Assembly (NCBI RefSeq): GCF_900215605.1
Contig: NZ_OBEL01000001.1
Span: 124,001-188,000 of the forward strand
Source of the DNA: Cohaesibacter gelatinilyticus
Lineage (GTDB): Bacteria; Pseudomonadota; Alphaproteobacteria; Rhizobiales; Cohaesibacteraceae
DNA length: 64,000 bases
Direction of reading: 5' to 3'
Shown here: positions 53,812-62,864 of the stretch, piece after piece
How the letters are laid out: each line of letters starts with the position of its first letter
Numbering within the stretch: the stretch's first letter is position 1
Notes under the pieces: generated by a model
Told to the model about the DNA's origin: nothing
Seen by the model: only the letters and a program-made list of their open reading frames with translations
The model's database searches: none
Made by a program: the position numbers and the translations under genes

Positions 53812-54300
53812 ATGATCAAAATTGGAGATACAATTCCTGTTGCCCGTTTTCCCGTCTTGAAAGAAGACCATATTGAGCACTTGACCACCCAGGATATTTT
53901 TGCAGGCAAAAAGGTGATTTTATTTGGTGTGCCAGGGGCCTACACACCTACATGTCACCAAAATCATCTGCCCGGGTATCTGGATAATATTGAGGGATTG
54001 AAAGCTCTGGGGGCAGATGTTGTAGCGGTTGTGGCAGTGAATGATGTCTTCGTGATGGATTTCTGGGCCAAAGATACCGGCGGTAAAGGCAAAATGCTGT
54101 ATCTCTCGGACGGCAGTGGTGAATTTGCAAAAGCCATGGGACTCGATATTGATCTGTCAGCCCATGGAATGGGTTTGCGCAATCAGCGCTATTCTCTCAT
54201 TGCAGATAACGGTGTGGTGACCCATTTCAATCTGGAAGAAAAACCGGGTGTTGCCGAAAAAACTGGTGCTGCTGCTATTATCGAGCAACTGCAAGCCTAA
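53812..54300 (+). CDS. Prx5-type (hybrid-family) peroxiredoxin
   Basis: 162 residues from the ATG at 53812 (GAGAAG just upstream). The peroxidatic cysteine C48 is in the signature PGAYTPTCHQNHLP. VAVNDVFVMDFWAKDTGG, LSDGSGEFAKAMGLDIDLSAHGMGLRNQRYSLIADNGVV and the KPGVAEKTGAAAIIEQL ending fit atypical 2-Cys/Prx5 enzymes that reduce peroxides with thioredoxin or glutathione. No second cysteine is present, so it works as a 1-Cys enzyme. Convergent with xseA: the stops are 2 bp apart. Confidence 0.93.
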   Translation: MIKIGDTIPVARFPVLKEDHIEHLTTQDIFAGKKVILFGVPGAYTPTCHQNHLPGYLDNIEGLKALGADVVAVVAVNDVFVMDFWAKDTGGKGKMLYLSDGSGEFAKAMGLDIDLSAHGMGLRNQRYSLIADNGVVTHFNLEEKPGVAEKTGAAAIIEQLQA

Positions 54301-54302
54301 CC

Positions 54303-55940
54303 CTAGAAGAGGCTACCTTGTGCATCATCGCTTGATTTGGGGGCTTTGCGCGGCTTTGCTTTCGGTTTGTCCTTGGCAGGTGCTTCGGAATTGTCTGACT
54401 TGGTGGATGAGACACTTTTGGTTGGTTTCGCTGAACGACGTTTTCCACCAGCCATATCGCGCAAGGTTGCTTCGATATCTTCGGCAGAAATCGCACCAGC
54501 CCCCATGATACCGTTGGCCGTGTCATCTGCTGGCTCGTTGGTATCATCATTGCCCGTTGCTGGATTGCTATCCGAAGGGGTCAAGTCAACCGGATCAAGC
54601 AATCCTGCGACCACAGAGACCGTGCCATCAGAAAATTCCAGACTGAGACCTTGCCCAGCAGATACTTGCCCGGCTTGTCGCACCATTTCATGATCGCGAT
54701 TTCGAACCAAGGCAAAACCACGAGCCAGAACGCCTTTGTGAGAGAGGCTTTCCAATAGTCGGCTGGCAGCTTCCAACTGGGTGCGTTTCTGTTCGACAGT
54801 GAGCAGCGATATGCGTTTCAGCCGATCTTGACGATCAGTCAATCGTTCTGTCTGGATAGCAATTTTATTCAACATCAATCCGGGACGTAGACGGACCGAA
54901 TTTGTATCAAATCGGTTGCGATGGTTCATGGTCGAGGCCAGCAGGCTTTGGCCCAGACGAGACGAGGCCATGTCAAAACGCTGTCTCGCGAGAGCCAGAA
55001 GATCCTTCGGTTGCGGAAGCGCACGTGCAGCTGATCGCAGATCCGAGCGGCGACGCTCCATCATGCGCAACACAGCACCTGATTGACGCAAATGCAAATC
55101 ACCCAACGTAGCAAGCAGTTCCGATTTGACTGGTAAAGCCATCTCGGCAGCGCCGGTCGGCGTAGGAGCTCGCAGGTCAGCGGCGTAATCAATCAAAGTG
55201 ACATCAGTTTCGTGCCCCACAGCTGATATCAAGGGAATATCGCTTTCGGCAGCAGCACGTACCGGCTCTTCTTCGTTGAACCCCCAAAGATCCTCGAGGC
55301 TGCCACCGCCACGAGCAACGATCAGAAGATCCGGACGTGGAATGTCTCCACCCTCCGAGAGAGCATTGAAGCCGCGAATGCCATTGGCAACTTCCTTGGC
55401 ACAAGTTTCGCCTTGCACCCGCACGGGCCAAATGATGACATGAACCGGGAAACGATCAGCCACACGATGAAGAATATCGCGAATAACGGCCCCACTGGGC
55501 GAGGTAATAACACCAATCACTCTTGGCAGATAAGGGATTTGCTTTTTGCGTTCCTGTGCAAACAATCCTTCTGCCGCAAGCTTTTTCTTGCGTTCTTCCA
55601 ACAGGGCCATCAAGGCGCCAGCGCCGGCTGGCTCCATGCGATCAATCACCATCTGATATTTGGATTGTCCGGGAAAGGTGGTCAGTTTCCCCGTCGCAAT
55701 AACTTCCAGTCCCTGTTCGGGTCGAACAGTCATCTTCTGAGCTGCACCACGCCAGATGACACCGTTGAGAACAGATTTGTCGTCTTTCAGATCCAGATAA
55801 ATATGCCCGGATGCCGGGCGCGAAACACGTCCAAGCTCGCCCCTTACCCGCACATAGCCGAATTGCTCTTCAATGGAAGATTTAACGGCATAGCTGATTT
55901 CAGAAACTGTAAATTCTGCGGCGTTGGTGCTTTGAGACAT
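54303..55940 (-). CDS. xseA: Exodeoxyribonuclease VII large subunit
   Basis: 545 residues from the ATG at 55940 (MSQSTNAAEFTVSEIS); a GTG six codons earlier is possible and neither has a clear ribosome-binding site. An N-terminal OB fold (VRVRGELGRVSRPASGHIYLDLKDD), then the catalytic core IGVITSPSGAVIRDILHRVADRFP, LLIVARGGGSLEDLWGFNEE and ISAVGHETDVTLIDYAADLRAPTPTGAAEMA, a coiled-coil region (about 290-400), and a low-complexity Ser/Lys/Asp-rich tail of about 90 residues beyond the usual end. Degrades single-stranded DNA with XseB, which is not in the window. Confidence 0.95.
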   Translation of the reverse strand: MSQSTNAAEFTVSEISYAVKSSIEEQFGYVRVRGELGRVSRPASGHIYLDLKDDKSVLNGVIWRGAAQKMTVRPEQGLEVIATGKLTTFPGQSKYQMVIDRMEPAGAGALMALLEERKKKLAAEGLFAQERKKQIPYLPRVIGVITSPSGAVIRDILHRVADRFPVHVIIWPVRVQGETCAKEVANGIRGFNALSEGGDIPRPDLLIVARGGGSLEDLWGFNEEEPVRAAAESDIPLISAVGHETDVTLIDYAADLRAPTPTGAAEMALPVKSELLATLGDLHLRQSGAVLRMMERRRSDLRSAARALPQPKDLLALARQRFDMASSRLGQSLLASTMNHRNRFDTNSVRLRPGLMLNKIAIQTERLTDRQDRLKRISLLTVEQKRTQLEAASRLLESLSHKGVLARGFALVRNRDHEMVRQAGQVSAGQGLSLEFSDGTVSVVAGLLDPVDLTPSDSNPATGNDDTNEPADDTANGIMGAGAISAEDIEATLRDMAGGKRRSAKPTKSVSSTKSDNSEAPAKDKPKAKPRKAPKSSDDAQGSLF

Positions 55941-56025
55941 ACGGTTAAAAGCTTTCACCTTCAGGGTCAGACCTGGCTCATAAATATGCTAGCACCATAG
56001 GTGCCTCCGTTTGGCCTGCGGGTCA

Positions 56026-56044
56026 AGCTTGTCCTGGACAAGCT
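56026..56044. terminator. Palindrome between xseA and the histidine phosphatase gene
   Basis: AGCTTGTCC-T-GGACAAGCT, a perfect 9-bp palindrome 6 bp beyond the stop of the minus-strand phosphatase gene. No T-run, so it is a weak terminator at best; it could also be an operator for xseA. Confidence 0.3.
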
Positions 56045-56049
56045 GTTGA

Positions 56050-56658
56050 TCAAGGCAGGGTCTTGTCGAAAACCTTGCAAGCCCAATATCCAGACGAAAC
56101 TGTACTGGAGATGACGTCAGTTTTCTCAAGCCATCCTTGTTTTCTCAGCTGTTTGCCAAGCATGTGGTTGAAAAAACCGTGGCCGCTGAGAAAAACTGTA
56201 CCATGTTGTGTCGCGGTTTCTTCTAGCCTGAGAGCGGCGATACGGGTTCTGATGATACTGGCTCCATAGCCTTCCTTGCCCTTTGCGAGCCTTAACCACC
56301 AGAGCAATCGTAACAATACCGACCAGACAATCACTGGTAAAGGGATTTTGCCAAGAAAGGAGAGTGAAGCAGGGCGAGCCATTGGGACTTCGGTAAAAAC
56401 TGGGTCTGTTGTAAACTCCACATCCATGCGGAGGGCCAATAGGGAGGCAAGCGCTCGTGGAAGCGGGCTGGAAACAGCATAACTGGCGCTTTGAGCAAGA
56501 TGTTTGGTATCATCCGGCGGTGATTGAGGTTGTGCCAGTCCAGTTGTTTCATAATTGTCGATCAGCTCGGCCATTGCATTGGCAGAGAGCCAGCGCCCAT
56601 ATGCATCATCAAAGTCAAACTCACCTCGGCCGTGACGCATAAGAATAATACGAGCCAT
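56050..56658 (-). CDS. Histidine phosphatase family protein
   Basis: 202 residues from the ATG at 56658. The catalytic RHG is in IILMRHGRGEFDF; AVSSPLPRALASL carries the second arginine, and VFTEVPMARP the acid. The second catalytic histidine is in VFLSGHGFFNHMLGKQL. A hydrophobic stretch (IPLPVIVWSVLLRLLWWL, about 106-123) inside the fold is unusual and could be membrane-associated. Such phosphatases act on many small phosphorylated compounds; the substrate is unknown. Divergent from rsmE. Confidence 0.82.
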   Translation of the reverse strand: MARIILMRHGRGEFDFDDAYGRWLSANAMAELIDNYETTGLAQPQSPPDDTKHLAQSASYAVSSPLPRALASLLALRMDVEFTTDPVFTEVPMARPASLSFLGKIPLPVIVWSVLLRLLWWLRLAKGKEGYGASIIRTRIAALRLEETATQHGTVFLSGHGFFNHMLGKQLRKQGWLEKTDVISSTVSSGYWACKVFDKTLP

Positions 56659-56765
56659 AAATATCAATGTCCTTTATCTGCTCTTGGCGAAGCCTGGTAA
56701 AAATGCAATAGGAAGACAAGAAATAGGGTAATTGAGAAGCCCTGCCAAGGCAGAAGGAGACGCAA

Positions 56766-57536
56766 ATGTCCCATTATGATTACAAGAGCCAGCGTCTTTG
56801 GGTCGAGCAGGATATTGTTGAGAACAATGCCATTCCCTGTGATCGGGCTCAGGCCAACTATCTGCTTAATGTCTTGCGTATGGAACAAGGCGATCAGATG
56901 CTGATCTTCAATGGCCGGGATGGGGAATGGAAATGCGAGTTGCATGCCCTGGGGCGCAAGAAAGCAGCTCTCGTGCCAATGGAACAGGAGCGCCCACAAC
57001 CAGACCCGAAAGCAAGCGATCTGCACTATCTTTTTGCGCCGCTAAAATCTGCCCGTATCGATTATATGGCACAAAAAGCCGTCGAAATGGGTGTGGCGAA
57101 GTTGCGGCCCATCATGACGCAACATACGCAGGAGCGTCGGCCTAAACTCGAAAAGATGCGCCTGAACGCCATCGAAGCTGCCGAGCAATGTGGCATCCTT
57201 TCCATTCCTCCAGTTGATGATCCTGTGGCTCTGTCAAAATTGCTGGAGCAATGGCAGCAAAGTGATCCTGATCGACTGATCATCTTTTGCGATGAGACCG
57301 AAACCAATCTTGATCCTCTCGCGATTCTCAACACCTTGCGTGGCGAGGGTGAAGGAGTGCCGCCGCTTGCCATATTGATTGGCCCGGAAGGTGGTTTTTC
57401 CAAACAGGAACGCGAGGAATTGCTGGCATGTGAATTTGTTGCAGCTATCCCTTTGGGGCCGCGCATTCTGCGTGCCGACACAGCGGCTGTTGCTTCTCTT
57501 GCCATTGTTCAGGCCGTACTGGGAGATTGGGTCTAG
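56766..57536 (+). CDS. rsmE: 16S rRNA (uracil-1498-N3)-methyltransferase RsmE
   Basis: 256 residues. The N-terminal PUA-like domain (NYLLNVLRMEQGDQMLIFNGRDGEW) precedes the SPOUT knot with LAILIGPEGGFSKQEREE and IPLGPRILRADTAAVASLAIVQA. Methylates N3 of U1498 in the decoding region. AAGGAG lies upstream. Its stop is 2 bp from the stop of the convergent EamA gene. Confidence 0.96.
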   Translation: MSHYDYKSQRLWVEQDIVENNAIPCDRAQANYLLNVLRMEQGDQMLIFNGRDGEWKCELHALGRKKAALVPMEQERPQPDPKASDLHYLFAPLKSARIDYMAQKAVEMGVAKLRPIMTQHTQERRPKLEKMRLNAIEAAEQCGILSIPPVDDPVALSKLLEQWQQSDPDRLIIFCDETETNLDPLAILNTLRGEGEGVPPLAILIGPEGGFSKQEREELLACEFVAAIPLGPRILRADTAAVASLAIVQAVLGDWV

Positions 57537-57538
57537 GT

Positions 57539-58495
57539 TCAGGCCTTGCGTTTTCCAGCGAAAATCAGACCATACAGGCTGGCCATGATCACGAACATGG
57601 CGATTATCTGATAGGTCTGGATCTGGTCACCGAGAAAAATAAATGCAAGCACCATGGTGCCAGCTGGTGCAGGAACGGTAATGGAACTGGCTAGCGAGAC
57701 ATCAATATGTCGTACCGCATAGAACCAGATCAATAGCTCCACATAATAGACCAGCCCCAATGCGGCAGCAGCCTGTTGTAAGGCACCATTGAAAAATGCA
57801 TCAGGCAATGTTGTGATGTGCCCTGTAAACATCATCACGCCGAGTAAAAACAGCAACGAGGTGCCCGCACGAATGGTTGTAATCTGCGCTGGTGTGAAAG
57901 AGGTTTTTCCCATCATTTCACGCAGAATGATATGCGCAATGCTCCAGATCAACGGGATGGTCAGTGCAAGCAGGAACCAGCCGGACAGCTCTTCCGACTG
58001 GAAGGTACCATTGGTTGCCAAATAAACCAATGTTGTGATCAGTACGAGGGTGAATGCCAGTTCAAGAATTGTCTTGTGACGTCGCAGGAACAAGCTCTCC
58101 AATAATATTGCGAACAAGGGATAAGCCTGAATGGCCAAAGCAGATCCAACCGCTCCCGCTTTTCTTGCCGAGAGCACATACAAAAAAGTCGAGAGCCCGA
58201 ACATCATCCCGGTGCCAATAATGGTCAGGAGCAATCGCTTTTTGACTGCGCGCTCCATCGTCTGATCGAATAACCCCTTCCGTCCACTCTTAGCTTCTCT
58301 TGCAAAGAGTGGAAGAGAAAAAAGAAATTGCCAGACGGACAACAGGAAAGCATAGGTCAGCGCATCGGTTCCAACGCCATCTGACGGACGGGTGTTGGCG
58401 ATTACCGGCATAGCACTGATCAGCACAAGACAGGCAAAGGCTTGCAGGATCCCTTTTCTACGGGAAACATCAACTTGATGGGCAATTTCGGGCAT
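57539..58495 (-). CDS. EamA-family (DMT) transporter
   Basis: 318 residues from the ATG at 58495 (MPEIAHQVDVSRRKG). About ten TM helices in two EamA repeats: GILQAFACLVLISAMPVIANT... and SGWFLLALTIPLIWSIAHIILREM... The second repeat ends LASSITVPAPAGTMVLAFIFLGDQIQTYQIIAMFVI. Drug/metabolite transporters of this group export amino acids or metabolites; the substrate is not assignable. Confidence 0.87.
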   Translation of the reverse strand: MPEIAHQVDVSRRKGILQAFACLVLISAMPVIANTRPSDGVGTDALTYAFLLSVWQFLFSLPLFAREAKSGRKGLFDQTMERAVKKRLLLTIIGTGMMFGLSTFLYVLSARKAGAVGSALAIQAYPLFAILLESLFLRRHKTILELAFTLVLITTLVYLATNGTFQSEELSGWFLLALTIPLIWSIAHIILREMMGKTSFTPAQITTIRAGTSLLFLLGVMMFTGHITTLPDAFFNGALQQAAAALGLVYYVELLIWFYAVRHIDVSLASSITVPAPAGTMVLAFIFLGDQIQTYQIIAMFVIMASLYGLIFAGKRKA

Positions 58496-58629
58496 GAGGG
58501 TGTCCAAGTGGGTGAGTGATTTCCACCATGGAATGCATGCCGGCAATTGACAAGATAAAGATTGCCATGGGAACAATTTCCCTGATAGCAAGAAGACTGC
58601 CTAAATAAACGCTATGGGGGAAACTGCTC

Positions 58630-59268
58630 ATGATCATGTCGATTGAAAGCTGGAGTTTGTTCATCATCTCTGCCAGCCTGCTTTCGCTATCGCCTGGACC
58701 AGATCTGATCTTCATTCTGTCCAAATCACTGGCCCACGGACGAAAAATCGGCCTCACTGCCGCCGCAGGTGTTTGTACCGGTGCGTTTGTCCATGTGCTT
58801 GCAGCTGCTTTGGGCTTGTCGGCGATTCTGGCAACTTCTGCGACGGCCTTTATGCTGGTGAAATATGTCGGTGCGGCCTATCTGATCTATCTTGGGATCA
58901 AGGCACTCTTTGCAAAGGAAAGTGCGTTGGCCTTCAAGGATAAAACAAACAAGAAGACAAGTGCGTCATCAGTATTTCGGCAAGGCATGCTGATTGACAT
59001 TCTCAACCCCAAGGTGGCGATCTTTTTCATGGCGTTTTTGCCTCAGTTCATCACCGCGCAAAGTGGCTATGTCATCGAGCAAACCATTTTTCTCGGCTTT
59101 TTGGTTATCCTGATCGGATTTGCCATTGAAGCTGTCTATGTCTTTTCCGCTGCGCCGCTGGCGACTTACCTCAAGAAACATTCCAGATTTGCCCTATGGT
59201 TGGATAGAGCTTTTGGAGGATTACTGGTTGGCCTCGGTGCGCGTCTGGCTACTGCAAGCCGTACGTAG
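58630..59268 (+). CDS. LysE/RhtB family exporter
   Basis: 212 residues, about six TM helices; LLSLSPGPDLIFILSKSLAHG (N-terminal signature), LVKYVGAAYLIYLGIKALF, and LIDILNPKVAIFFMAFLPQFI. Divergent from the EamA gene. Only distantly similar to the LysE-type gene at 18227, so not a recent duplicate. Probable amino-acid export; a terminator follows. Confidence 0.88.
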   Translation: MIMSIESWSLFIISASLLSLSPGPDLIFILSKSLAHGRKIGLTAAAGVCTGAFVHVLAAALGLSAILATSATAFMLVKYVGAAYLIYLGIKALFAKESALAFKDKTNKKTSASSVFRQGMLIDILNPKVAIFFMAFLPQFITAQSGYVIEQTIFLGFLVILIGFAIEAVYVFSAAPLATYLKKHSRFALWLDRAFGGLLVGLGARLATASRT

Positions 59269-59299
59269 CGAGATGAGAACACAAATACAGAATGTAGGA

Positions 59300-59330
59300 A
59301 AGCCGCCAGAAATCTCCGGCGGCTTTTTTT
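59300..59330 (+). terminator. Rho-independent terminator of the LysE gene
   Basis: AGCCGCC/GGCGGCT stem followed by seven T, 31 bp after the stop. Confidence 0.85.
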
Positions 59331-59353
59331 GATTGTAGGAAGTGAAATTGCTT

Positions 59354-61411
59354 CTAGCTTGCTGCAACAGCTAACTTTTTCCGATCCCGCAATTGCAACA
59401 ATACTATTGGTGCGACCAAGGCTATACCGATGAGCAAGGTTGTCAGGCCAGGTGCAATGAACAGCAGAGCAACCAAGGCCATCCACCAGCGCTGTAGCAT
59501 GGGAAGAGGCGCCAACAGGTAGCCGGAGAAGGCAATCCCCATGCAGCCGATACCCATCATGGCGCTGGAAAGCGTGATGATGAAGGCTGACCAGGTGAAG
59601 CCCTCAGCGACCAGAAGCAATGCTGGGCTATAGACAAAGACAAAGGGCACCATGGCCTTGGCAATGCCAAGGCGGAAGGCTGTATTGCCGGTCTGGAACG
59701 GATTGGAGCCTGCTATGCCTGCCGCAGCATAAGCGGCCAGCGCAACCGGAGGTGTGATATCGGCCAAAACGCCGTAATAAAAGACGAAGAAATGGCTGAC
59801 CAAATTTTGCACCTGCAATTGCGCCAGTGCTGGTGCTGCCACTGCTACCAGAATGATATAGGTTGCCGTTGTCGGAATTCCCGCACCCATGATGATACAG
59901 GCGATCGCAATCAGAATGAGAGAGAAGAACAGTGCCCATTGCTCAATCGCAAAGAAGGACAGCGGCCAGATGGTGCTGACAAACGCCCCCATGTCGGAAG
60001 CGGTCTGCACGACCACATAGCCAAGGCGGAAACCGACGCCGGTTAGCGTTACAACGCCAACCACGATACCAACGGTGGCAGCAGCGGCGCCAACAGCCAG
60101 AGTATTCTTGGCTCCTGACGCCAGAGCATCCCAAAGATCTTTCAGGCTCAAGCGATCTGTCGGATTGAGAAAGCCAACGACAACACAGGCGATGATGCCG
60201 TAAACAGCTGCATAGTCCGGTGTGCGACCGCTCATGATCAGATAGACCAGAATTCCGAGCGGAATGATGGAAAGCCAATGCTGCTTCAGGACGATGCCAA
60301 GCTTTGGTAATTCTTCTGCAGTCAGGCCACGCAAACCCAGTTTCCTGGCTTCCAGATGCACCATGATGAAGATGCCAAAATAGTGCAAAAGGGCAGGGAA
60401 GAGGGCAGCTGCTAGCACATCCCGCAAGGGGATCTCCAGATATTCCACCATGATGAAGGCGGCTGCGCCAAGAATCGGTGGCGTGATTTGTCCACCTGTG
60501 GAACTGGTGGCTTCAACTGCTCCGGAAAAATGCGGCGGATAACCAACCTTTTTCATGGCTGGAATAGTCAGCGCTCCGGTTGTCACGGTGTTGGCAATGG
60601 ACGAGCCGGAAATCGTGCCCATGAAAGCGGAGGAGAAGATGGCGACTTTGGCTGGACCACCGGAATAGCGTCCCGCGATCACCATGGCGAGATCGATGAA
60701 AAGCTGGCCAAGCCCAATACGAGTTGCCAACACACCAAATAGAATGAACAGGAAGACATATTGCGCCATGACCCCGATGGCGACGCCATAGATGCCCTGA
60801 TTGGTCATGTAGAGATGGTTTATCAAGCCAAGCCATGAGGTGCCACCATGTTTCAGCGCACCTGGGGCATAAGGCCCAAATAGGGCGAAAGCCATGAAGA
60901 TAAGGGCGATGATGGGAAGGGTCGGTCCAACGGAGCGACGTGTTGCTTCCAACGTCAAAACCAACAGGATGGAACCCATCAAGACATCAAATTGAGATGG
61001 ATTGCCAACGCGTTCTGCGACCACTTCTGGCGGAAGTAATGGCAGATACATGGCTGCGGCGACCGCACCCATGGAGAAAAGAATATCGAGAAAAGAGACA
61101 CCGCCAATGCGATACCAAGCCTTCTGGGCTTTGGTTGCATTACCCGCCTTATGAAAGGAAAAGAGCAGAAAAACCAGCCCCAGAACAAAGGAGACATGGA
61201 TGCCACGGTGTAGTAACTCGCGGATTAGTGCGAAACCAGAGGCATAGAAATGGTAGAGCGACATTGCGACCAGCGCACAGGTGATGAACAGAGCCACCAC
61301 ACCACTGGTCGGACGAAAGGCCGTTTCGGGATCATATTTGCGTTCAATTTCAGCCAATTGCTCAGCTGTCAATTCACCTGCACCATCAGGGGTTGGCTGG
61401 TTTGAAGGCAT
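59354..61411 (-). CDS. TRAP transporter fused permease (4TM/12TM), TAXI type
   Basis: 685 residues, about 18 TM helices. The small (DctQ-like) and large (DctM-like) membrane subunits are fused, as in TAXI-TRAP systems. Visible large-subunit blocks are AIFSSAFMGTISGSSIANTVTTGALTIPAMKKVGYPPHFSGAVEATSSTGGQITPPILG and GAGIPTTATYIILVAVAAPAL, which line the transport path. It imports a substrate delivered by the TAXI binding protein using a sodium or proton gradient. GGAGACCACC precedes the ATG. It lies downstream of the binding-protein gene, with a terminator between them. Confidence 0.95.
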   Translation of the reverse strand: MPSNQPTPDGAGELTAEQLAEIERKYDPETAFRPTSGVVALFITCALVAMSLYHFYASGFALIRELLHRGIHVSFVLGLVFLLFSFHKAGNATKAQKAWYRIGGVSFLDILFSMGAVAAAMYLPLLPPEVVAERVGNPSQFDVLMGSILLVLTLEATRRSVGPTLPIIALIFMAFALFGPYAPGALKHGGTSWLGLINHLYMTNQGIYGVAIGVMAQYVFLFILFGVLATRIGLGQLFIDLAMVIAGRYSGGPAKVAIFSSAFMGTISGSSIANTVTTGALTIPAMKKVGYPPHFSGAVEATSSTGGQITPPILGAAAFIMVEYLEIPLRDVLAAALFPALLHYFGIFIMVHLEARKLGLRGLTAEELPKLGIVLKQHWLSIIPLGILVYLIMSGRTPDYAAVYGIIACVVVGFLNPTDRLSLKDLWDALASGAKNTLAVGAAAATVGIVVGVVTLTGVGFRLGYVVVQTASDMGAFVSTIWPLSFFAIEQWALFFSLILIAIACIIMGAGIPTTATYIILVAVAAPALAQLQVQNLVSHFFVFYYGVLADITPPVALAAYAAAGIAGSNPFQTGNTAFRLGIAKAMVPFVFVYSPALLLVAEGFTWSAFIITLSSAMMGIGCMGIAFSGYLLAPLPMLQRWWMALVALLFIAPGLTTLLIGIALVAPIVLLQLRDRKKLAVAAS

Positions 61412-61443
61412 GGTGGTCTCCGTCCCATTTCAGTCGTATCTGG

Positions 61444-61479
61444 ATATAAAAAGATCCGGGCAGAAGAACTGCCCGGATC
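61444..61479 (-). terminator. Intra-operon terminator between TAXI protein and TRAP permease
   Basis: GATCCGGGCAG/CTGCCCGGATC stem (61453-61479) followed on the minus strand by TTTTTATAT, 17 bp after the TAXI stop. Partial termination here would give more binding protein than permease. Confidence 0.88.
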
Positions 61480-61495
61480 AAATATGGAACGAGAT

Positions 61496-62509
61496 CTATT
61501 TCAGAAGACCAGCTTCTTTGTAGAATTTCTCGGCACCAGGATGCAGAGGAACACCAACGCCATTCAATGCGGTTTCCTTGGTGATGGTCTTGCCTTTGGC
61601 ATGGCCAACATCCAGAAGCTTGCGAGTTTCCTTGTTCCACAAAGCTTTGGTGATGTTATAAATCAGCTCGTCATCTTCTTTGGCAGAGGTAAACCATTGA
61701 GCACCAACTGCAACCGTACTGGTCTCACCAACACCTTCATAGGTGCCAGCGGGAATGGAACCTTGAGCGAAGAAACCATATTTATCGGTGAGGGCCTTGG
61801 CGCCTGCACCATCAATAGGTACCAGTTTGATCTTGGCAGCAGAAGCCAGCTCAACCAGTGAGCCGGTTGGATAGCCTGCAACCACGAAGAAGGCGTCAAT
61901 CTTGCCATTGCGCAGAGCTTCAGAGGCGGCATTGCCTTTCAATGCTTCTGCGGTGACATCTTTTACGGAAAGGCCATTGGCTTCCAGGATCAGCTTGCCA
62001 TCTACATAGGTACCAGAGCCTGGCTCATCGAGAGAGACACGCTTGCCTTTCAGATCCGCAACGCTGTTGATACCACTGTCAGACAGCGCAACCAGATGGA
62101 TGTGCTCTTCGAAAAGGGCTGCAATTGTGCGCAGGTCTTTCTGTGCTTTCTTGCCTTCCATGGTGCCGGTGCCGGTATAGGCCCAGTAGGCAACATCGGA
62201 CTGAGCAAAGCCTGAATTGCGCAAACCCGAGCTGATGGCATTCACATTGTCAACGGAACCGCGCGAAGACACAGCAGAAGCGATCAAGCCATCTACACCG
62301 CAAGAGCCACCTTTGCCACATTCACGAGAGCCGGGAGGCTTGGAAATAGCATTGGCGATCACGCCACCCACTGGATAATAGGTATAGGCGGTGCCGCCGG
62401 TCCCAATAGTGAAGAACTTGATGTCCTGAGCGCTGGCAGCACCGGTCAGCCCGGCAGCGACGACAGCAGCCATACCGGTGGCTTTCACCAGTTTGGAAAT
62501 AAATGTCAT
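61496..62509 (-). CDS. TAXI-family TRAP transporter substrate-binding protein
   Basis: 337 residues. Signal peptide ends at GAASAQD (about 28). FFTIGTGGTAYTYYPVGGVIANAI is the TAXI start motif (xTGGTxGxYYP). NVNAISSGLRNSGFAQSDVAYWAYTG, LKGKRVSLDEPGSGTYVDGKLIL and FVVAGYPTGSLVEL follow. A Cys pair (SRECGKGGSCGVDG) could form a disulfide. TAXI proteins bind glutamate, 2-oxoglutarate or other small acids; the ligand cannot be told. Confidence 0.95.
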   Translation of the reverse strand: MTFISKLVKATGMAAVVAAGLTGAASAQDIKFFTIGTGGTAYTYYPVGGVIANAISKPPGSRECGKGGSCGVDGLIASAVSSRGSVDNVNAISSGLRNSGFAQSDVAYWAYTGTGTMEGKKAQKDLRTIAALFEEHIHLVALSDSGINSVADLKGKRVSLDEPGSGTYVDGKLILEANGLSVKDVTAEALKGNAASEALRNGKIDAFFVVAGYPTGSLVELASAAKIKLVPIDGAGAKALTDKYGFFAQGSIPAGTYEGVGETSTVAVGAQWFTSAKEDDELIYNITKALWNKETRKLLDVGHAKGKTITKETALNGVGVPLHPGAEKFYKEAGLLK

Positions 62510-62864
62510 GATGTTCCTTCTCTTTATAATATCAGTCGAATACCGAAATGGTGATATGCTTGGTTTTTATGGATTGGACTGGCAGCAAGACTGTCAGTCA
62601 GCAGATAGGCGGGTTTTCAGAACAAACGCCTGAAAGTGAAGAAAGGCTAAGCGATCCAACCCCCGGCTGTCCAGTCTGTTTCCAAAAATCCTGCTTCTGT
62701 GAATGTCTGAATTCATATCTTTAATGCCATCAGCTTCTGCTTGATCGTCAGGAATTTTGAACTTTCTACGCAATAATGACCAAATCCGGGTGCTGCGAAG
62801 AAAATTGCCTGTTGGTAGAACAATCGCATTGAAAATATCATCCAACACAACTACGCTCTCGCGA

